A stretch of DNA of 64,000 nucleotides from Anthracocystis setariae. Taxonomy: Eukaryota > Basidiomycota > Ustilaginomycetes > Ustilaginales > Ustilaginaceae. How positions within the stretch are numbered: the stretch's first letter is position 1; the number at the start of each line of letters is the position of its first letter. The notes under the pieces are model-generated. The model ran no database searches, was not told the origin of the DNA, and saw only the letters and a program-made list of their open reading frames with translations. Location: positions 186,001 to 250,000 of the forward strand of contig CAKMXJ010000003.1 of NCBI GenBank assembly GCA_928724745.1, written 5' to 3'. Both the position numbers and the translations under genes were made by a program. Positions 59,325 through 64,000 of the stretch are shown piece by piece.

Positions 59325-60431
59325 TCACTCATCGACAAGCTGAGGATCGACGGCAATGGGAGAACTCGGAATGAGGCCGTGATTGCGAAGAGCAGTGATG
59401 GCGTCGTGTTCAGGGCCGAGATCCTTGCCGGCTTCGGCAACCATGATCCAGCGGTTGCATTCGTGAATCCAGCCAATGCACATGTCGGATGTGATGTTCT
59501 TGAGCTGGTTCTTGATGACGTTCTTGAGTCCATCTGCTTCGCGGAGTTCTTGACGGTTGACGATTGGCTTGAGGTAGCCAAACACTTGCTCAGCGATGTT
59601 GAACCAAGGAGTGTAAGGCGGAAGGAACAACGGACGGTGACCAGCATCTTGAATCGTGTTCGTGACGTTGAGAGAGTGGTGGAAACCGACGTTGTCGAGC
59701 ACAATGGTCCTGTGCTGTCCTTCAATGCGGGGGAGGAGTTGGTTGATGAGGAAGTTGAGGAACGTTTGGGAGTTCCAGGCACCATGCTTGACGAAGCTTG
59801 CTAGTAATCCAGTCCTATCGACGGCGACCAAGAGAGAGAGGTTTTGACCTTGGTTGTAAGGCCGGTTCTCGACTGTGGCGCGGTTTCCAGCTCGAGCACG
59901 TCCGACATGTCGAGTTTGTTGGAGATGGAAGCCAGCTTTGTCGAGGAAGATAGCTTCGTCGAGTAGCTGGCCTTGCGCGCGGAGGTGCTGAATCCAAACT
60001 TGACGTTGAGCCTTGGTAGAATCGCTGTTGTGGCGATCGTGTTCGACGTTGACGCGCTTGAGAGTGACATGGAGGCGATCGCGTAGCTGATGGGCTACAG
60101 AACTCACCGATAAATCGAGACCAGCCTGTTCTTGAAGATGTTCCCGGATCTCGTGGAGTGTGGCGCAGGGATGCTTGGCGACGAATCCCATGATCAGATC
60201 GAGATGTTCTTGATTGACCTTGCTTCCTCGAAAAGCTCCGCCCTTCTTCCTCTGAGCAGCTGACTCGCCAGTCTGCTCGTACTTGCGGAGGATGCTGTCA
60301 ACGGTGGTGAGCCTGTAGTCGAATTGATCAGCCACCTCTGTCTTGGTGAGGCCTTTCTCCAAAATGAACTCGATGATCTTCTCCCTCATCGCATCAGGAA
60401 CGACGGTTCGCTTCTTTGGTGTGGCAGGCAT
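59325..60431 (-). CDS. DD34E transposase, Tc1/mariner-IS630 type
   Basis: The 368-residue protein has an N-terminal helix-turn-helix (KGLTKTEVADQFDYRLTTVD, about residues 26-45), a second DNA-binding segment (ATLHEIREHLQEQAGLDLSV), and the DDE domain: D164 in IFLDKAGF, D246 in IVLDNVGFHH, E281 in FNIAEQVFGYL. Exactly 34 residues lie between the second Asp and the Glu, the DD34E spacing. The usual NPIE is WFNIAE here. No stop or frameshift is seen. It would cut and paste the surrounding element at TA sites. The start ATG at 60431 is followed by MPATPKKRTV; a GTT/GTG repeat sits just upstream. Confidence 0.93.
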   Translation of the reverse strand: MPATPKKRTVVPDAMREKIIEFILEKGLTKTEVADQFDYRLTTVDSILRKYEQTGESAAQRKKGGAFRGSKVNQEHLDLIMGFVAKHPCATLHEIREHLQEQAGLDLSVSSVAHQLRDRLHVTLKRVNVEHDRHNSDSTKAQRQVWIQHLRAQGQLLDEAIFLDKAGFHLQQTRHVGRARAGNRATVENRPYNQGQNLSLLVAVDRTGLLASFVKHGAWNSQTFLNFLINQLLPRIEGQHRTIVLDNVGFHHSLNVTNTIQDAGHRPLFLPPYTPWFNIAEQVFGYLKPIVNRQELREADGLKNVIKNQLKNITSDMCIGWIHECNRWIMVAEAGKDLGPEHDAITALRNHGLIPSSPIAVDPQLVDE

Positions 60432-60652
60432 GATGTTGTTGTTGTCGTTGTTGTTGTCGTTGTTGGTGGTGGTGGTGGTGGTGGTGGTGGTTGGTTGACA
60501 AGAGAGAAGCTCGGTAACGAGCAGGAGGATGTAGTTGACAAGCAGGAGAAGGAGAGGCGTGGTCAGTGGCTTTTGCGCAGTTTGGCTGAGTCACTTCGAT
60601 CACTACGATCACAGCTACAATCAGTCACGTGCATTACGATAACATTACTTAG

Positions 60653-60682
60653 ATCACTACAAAGACATAACATCGAGTACTA
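60653..60682 (-). repeat. Subterminal inverted repeat, inner copy
   Basis: Opposite-strand partner of 59148-59177, located about 220 bases upstream of the transposase start. Together they bracket a 1.5 kb transposase module. Confidence 0.6.
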
Positions 60683-60748
60683 CTAACTGTTAAAATTCTA
60701 CGTGGGTCTAACCACTATTGCGTGGTGGGTAGACGTTCAAAGATGATT

Positions 60749-60774
60749 GCAAACACGCAAGGGCGCGTGTTTGC
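60749..60774. repeat. Palindrome 1 of 5 (GCAAACACGC arms)
   Basis: Two perfect 10-base arms, GCAAACACGC and GCGTGTTTGC, with a 6-base loop. Confidence 0.92.
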
Positions 60775-60945
60775 CGGGTTCCTTGACTGACTTCAAGCTG
60801 CGATCTTGGAAGTGTGTTTGAAATCACTAAGTCAATTGTCAATCCTCTTCGGCGATAGAGCCAGCAAGAGCGAAGTGAGATTGACCGCACTCGTCCGAGT
60901 GGCGCTGTAGGCTAGGAAGCTTGGTAGGTTACTACGTGAGAGACA

Positions 60946-60965
60946 AACACGCAAGCCTGCGTGTT
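60946..60965. repeat. Palindrome 2 of 5 (AACACGCA arms)
   Basis: Arms AACACGCA and TGCGTGTT around a 4-base loop. Confidence 0.92.
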
Positions 60966-61156
60966 GGTATGCTTGGTTGTATGTTAGGAACACACTTTGT
61001 TAGTTGATGATTCGATATATTTCCGATTTACCACACAGTGAAATGCAACCTCTATATATACATATGGCGTGAGCAAACGTATACGGCTAAGTGACGACCA
61101 TCGTCGCTATAGCGTTACTCCAGAAGGTCCCATGACCGACGAGTGTTCGTTGCTAA

Positions 61157-61175
61157 ACACGCAATCCTTGCGTGT
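61157..61175. repeat. Palindrome 3 of 5 (ACACGCAA arms)
   Basis: Arms ACACGCAA and TTGCGTGT around TCC. Confidence 0.92.
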
Positions 61176-61370
61176 CTTTCCTCCTCGTTGAGGGCATCGC
61201 CGTGTATCTCGTTTTGTTGTCCTTCCTCTGATTGGTTCGGTTCAGCGTGGTCCGTGAATGGGGCTCACCCTTAATTATGAGGGTTGCCCATTGTTATCCC
61301 GGCGTGTAATCTTTCATCGTACCCTGTTCTGTGATGGTTGGTGAGGATTCGAGGGGGTGGTTGCTGTTGC

Positions 61371-61390
61371 ACACGCAAGCTCGCGTATGT
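61371..61390. repeat. Palindrome 4 of 5 (imperfect)
   Basis: ACACGCAAGC followed by TCGCGTATGT; core arms ACGC and GCGT, with imperfect outer pairing. Confidence 0.75.
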
Positions 61391-61521
61391 GGTCACCAGC
61401 TCGCTTGGGTGTTCGGCAACAATGTGTTTTCAGGGTCCATCCCTCGATATTCCGGAAAATGTGTAAAGTTTGCCTCCCTTAATTGCACGCGCGTACATTT
61501 CGCAGGGATCGACGCGTTAAA

Positions 61522-61539
61522 ACACGCAAGCTTGCGTAT
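61522..61539. repeat. Palindrome 5 of 5 (ACGCAAG/CTTGCGT)
   Basis: Perfect 14-base palindrome, ACGCAAG joined to CTTGCGT (61524-61537), preceded by the shared AACA context. Confidence 0.9.
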
Positions 61540-61666
61540 TCAGTGCCGTCGAGTGAGATACTCTGAGTGCGAGATGACTCTCGGATCGCTGAGATCCAAC
61601 ACTAACAATACAGCTATGCTACTAACAACGTTACTATAACACTAAGCGGACTACGAACATTAATTA

Positions 61667-61695
61667 AGTACTACGATGACATCCCGAAAAAGGAA
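61667..61695 (-). repeat. Right terminal inverted repeat
   Basis: Reverse complement of the left end apart from one base. Confidence 0.9.
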
Positions 61696-61697
61696 TA

Positions 61698-62699
61698 ATA
61701 AAATGAAAGATATTCCAAAGCCAAAAATCGCCGACGCACGAGCAAGACAGAACCGTCAGAAGAGTGAGGTGAGTGGAGGTTAGCCGCTCAGAACCCCCCT
61801 CCCTCGGCTACATCGACGAGCTCAAGGAGGTCACGTTCAGTCAATCGCTGGAAACCCACCAGGGAAGCAACGTCTCGAAGCAGCGTTCACAGATCTCAAC
61901 AGACACAGAAGATTGTACCCGTGGCATGTGTTAGCCCGCCTGAAAAGAGACGAGCTGTGACGGCCGGCAACGCATGGGTCGACATGTCATATTCTTGTCG
62001 CGTGCTTGCCTAGCTTCAGATGGTTGAAGAGTCTGGATCATGTCTAGTAAATTATGCTGTGATAAGAGGCCCTAGCGAAATCAAGGGCTTCTTCATAGGT
62101 GGGTATCGTTCGCGGCGTTACCTCTATGCATCGCACTCTCCATCTCTTCCGTTGTTATTTCTGATCTCAAGATGATGGTCTCAATGAGAGCAGCTTTTCA
62201 AACCAAGAGAACTGACATCAGACCCTTTCTCAGCACCCATGGACCGAACTCAGAGGGAGTGCTTCTGTCTTCGTCTGGTCTTCGTCAAATTCGCAAGAGG
62301 TCTCCGTTGGAAATTGGCAGGTCCGAGTCTTCGCAAGGCTTCGAAGCAGACCGAATCTTCTGAAGGAGAAATGCGTCAGCCTTCCACCTCAAGCGCTGCT
62401 TCCCAGGCGTGACTCGGCAAAGGCAAGACTTCTTGCATCAGCAATGTACACGGTCACATCCAAAGACCGAATCGCATCAACTCCCTGATCAAATCCGTCA
62501 CCCTATCAGTCCATGTTGTCTGTATGGGAATCAAGCATGCATGCATAAGTGGTCGAGTCGTAATAATGTGATATACAGTGTCGATGTGTGTCCAGAGAAA
62601 GCCATTTGCCTGTTTCTATGGAGGCAAGCAACCTGGATCCATCGACGTCGGTGTGATTTGGATTTTTTTTCTCGTCATTTTGGTTGCCTGACGACCTTC
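61698..62699. other. Gene-poor region between transposon and IDH1
   Basis: About 1 kb with no gene I can support. Frames such as the one from about 61800 (SLGYIDELKEVTF...) read plausibly for 40 residues but have no start. This could be host DNA or a decayed gene remnant next to the insertion. Confidence 0.45.
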
Positions 62700-63863
62700 T
62701 TAAAGGTTGCCGAGGACGGCCTGGGTGAACTCGTGGGTCTTGGACTTGCCGCCCATGTCAGCGGTGCGCACCTTGCCGTCAGCGATAACCTTGTACACCG
62801 ACTCGGCAATCTGGTTGGCCTGGGTGTCGAGGCCGAGGTGGCGGAGCATCATGGTGGCGGAGAGGATCATGGCAGCAGGGTTGGCGGCGTTGGTACCCAT
62901 GATGTCCTTGGCGACGTGACGGCAGCCGGGCTCGTACAGGGCGAACTCACGGCCAATGTTGCAACCGGGAACGGTACCGGGACCACCGACAAGAGCAGCA
63001 CCAATGTTGGAAACGATGTTACCATACAGGTTGGGCATCACCATGACGTCGAACTGCTGCGGGCGCGAAACGAGCTGCATCGAGGTGTTGTCGACGATCA
63101 TGTCGTTGGACTCGATACCGCTCGACTTGTACTCCTCAGCGACACGGCGGAAAGTGTTGAGGAAAAGACCGTCACCGAGCTTCATGATGTTGGCCTTGTG
63201 GACGCAGGTGACCTTCTTGCGGCCGTTCTTGAGCGCAAAGTCAAAGGCGAAGCGCGAGATACGCTCAGCCTTGGCACGGGTCGAGACCTTGAGCGATTCG
63301 ACGACACCGGGGTAGGAAGAGTGCTCGAGGCCCGAGTACTCACCCTCCGTGTTCTCACGGATGATAGCAAAGTCGACATCCTTGTGACGCGTGGGGTAGC
63401 CGGGCAGCGACTTGCAGATGACGAGCGAAGCGTAGATGTCGAGCTGCTGGCGCATGGCGACGTTCCAAGAGTTGTGCGAGCCGGTCTCGATGGGGGTGAA
63501 CAGGATACCCTTCAGACCGACCTTGTTGCGCTTGAGCGACTCCATGGCCTCCTTGAACAGCGACTCGGAGCCGTGGGTCTCACCCGAGACGTTGAACTGC
63601 TCCCACTCGACGGGAACGTTCATGACCTCGAAGATCTCCTTGACAGAGTCGGTGATCTCGACACCAACACCATCACCGGGAATCAAGGTGACGGTGTAGA
63701 CACCGCCGTACTTGGTGGGACCCTTGGAGATCTTGGGCGTACCAGCAGCGAGAGTAGTAGCCGGTCGGAGAACCTGGGGCAAGTTGGGGAGAATAAGACC
63801 AGACTTGGTGGCCTGCTTGAGGGCCGGGGCGGCGGTCCTGTTGAGCTGTCGGAGAGCGTTCAT
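62700..63863 (-). CDS. IDH1: NAD-dependent isocitrate dehydrogenase subunit 1 (IDH1)
   Basis: The 387-residue product has an isopropylmalate/isocitrate dehydrogenase fold: YTVTLIPGDGVGVEITDSVKEI, KGILFTPIETG, FAIIRENTEGEYSGLEHSSYPGVVESLK, CVHKANIMKLGDGLF and PNLYGNIVSNIGAALVGGPG. These fit the regulatory-type Idh1 subunit of the mitochondrial NAD-IDH, whose partner Idh2 carries the catalytic site; AMP activation is known for the yeast enzyme. A presequence (MNALRQLNRTAAPALKQATK) is clear. The start is the first ATG (63863); the reading frame continues upstream on a GTG. Codon use is strongly biased, producing a long antisense frame. Confidence 0.93.
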   Translation of the reverse strand: MNALRQLNRTAAPALKQATKSGLILPNLPQVLRPATTLAAGTPKISKGPTKYGGVYTVTLIPGDGVGVEITDSVKEIFEVMNVPVEWEQFNVSGETHGSESLFKEAMESLKRNKVGLKGILFTPIETGSHNSWNVAMRQQLDIYASLVICKSLPGYPTRHKDVDFAIIRENTEGEYSGLEHSSYPGVVESLKVSTRAKAERISRFAFDFALKNGRKKVTCVHKANIMKLGDGLFLNTFRRVAEEYKSSGIESNDMIVDNTSMQLVSRPQQFDVMVMPNLYGNIVSNIGAALVGGPGTVPGCNIGREFALYEPGCRHVAKDIMGTNAANPAAMILSATMMLRHLGLDTQANQIAESVYKVIADGKVRTADMGGKSKTHEFTQAVLGNL

Positions 63864-64000
63864 TTTGGATGATGCTGACACGAGGTGATGACAAGGACAG
63901 CGGTATAGGATGACGAGTTGGAGGACGAAGAAGAGAGAGGTGTGGAGACAGGAGAAAAGTCAAAACCGAGACGAGACTTTTGCGGATCACTGAGAAGTGG

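Larger units (their letters stand above)
59064..61695. mobile_element. Tc1/mariner-type transposon, 2632 bp, TA target duplications
   Basis: Left end 59064 starts TTCCTTTTTCGGGATG; right end 61695, read from the opposite strand, starts the same way. The first 26 bases match exactly and 28 of the first 29. Both ends are flanked by TA (59062-59063, 61696-61697), the Tc1/mariner target duplication. The element carries one transposase gene and about 1.26 kb of non-coding DNA to its right. The near-identical ends and intact gene suggest recent activity, but age needs copy comparison. Confidence 0.9.

Noticed and set aside
60749..61539. CRISPR-like repeat array
   Set aside because: The repeats are palindromes with irregular, long and non-spacer-like gaps in a eukaryotic transposon; no cas genes or uniform spacers are present.
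62409..63872. 487-residue open frame on the plus strand
   Set aside because: Antisense to IDH1; same codon-bias explanation. The sense strand has all isocitrate dehydrogenase motifs.

Overview
The window looks like nuclear chromosome DNA from a basidiomycete fungus, most likely a smut-type Ustilaginomycete (Ustilago, Sporisorium or Pseudozyma-like). The reasons are inference from content: core eukaryotic genes on both strands, mostly intron-free long coding regions, a few short GT-AG introns (79-118 nt), two intron-containing tRNA genes, CT-rich promoters, and frequent Ala/Ser/Gln/Asp homopolymers in proteins. No species call can be made without a database comparison.

Layout. 0-13 kb: PTRHD1-like protein, TRAPP subunit Trs23 (two exons), eIF3m, an acidic polyQ/polyD protein, a Pof1-like nucleotidyltransferase, epsilon-COP, an Rpd3-type histone deacetylase and an ELYS-like protein. 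13-25 kb: a DUF3237 protein (two exons), a small hydrophilic protein, AMPK gamma subunit Snf4, the SCF F-box protein Grr1, a 2.3 kb repeat-rich intergenic gap and a Reb1/TTF1-type Myb protein. 25-38 kb: an acidic Gon7-like protein with an apparent frameshift, Arp2/3 subunit 3 (first exon only two codons), a TMEM70-like mitochondrial protein without a visible ATG, an Efm7-like methyltransferase, Tim50, Ddi1, Mob2, the ABCF ATPase Arb1 (two exons), mitoribosomal mL41 and tRNA-Leu(AAG). 38-54 kb: a coiled-coil protein, COMPASS subunit Bre2/Ash2, a two-exon low-complexity protein, a 2 kb gap, tRNA-Tyr(GTA), helicase Dbp8, cargo receptor Svp26, glutaryl-CoA dehydrogenase, a signal-peptide membrane protein, ESCRT-I Vps37 and CoA diphosphatase Pcd1. 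54-64 kb: Rtp1/TANGO6, a complete Tc1/mariner-type transposon (59064-61695) and NAD-isocitrate dehydrogenase subunit 1.

The host genes are ordinary housekeeping functions and form no operon or single pathway. They fall into themes: vesicle traffic (Trs23, epsilon-COP, Svp26, Vps37), mitochondria (Tim50, TMEM70-like, mL41, GCDH, IDH1), chromatin and transcription (Rpd3, Bre2, Reb1-like, Rtp1), translation and ribosome assembly (eIF3m, Arb1, Dbp8, Efm7-like) and nutrient or morphogenesis signalling (Snf4, Grr1, Mob2).

The least ordinary part is the transposon. It has an intact DD34E transposase, near-perfect inverted ends, TA target duplications, a second inverted repeat around the transposase module, and a 1 kb non-coding arm carrying five spaced palindromes built on the same ACACGCAAG core. 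Other points worth a second look are the frameshifted Gon7-like gene, the missing start codon of the TMEM70-like gene, and the repeated use of five-base microsatellites between genes.
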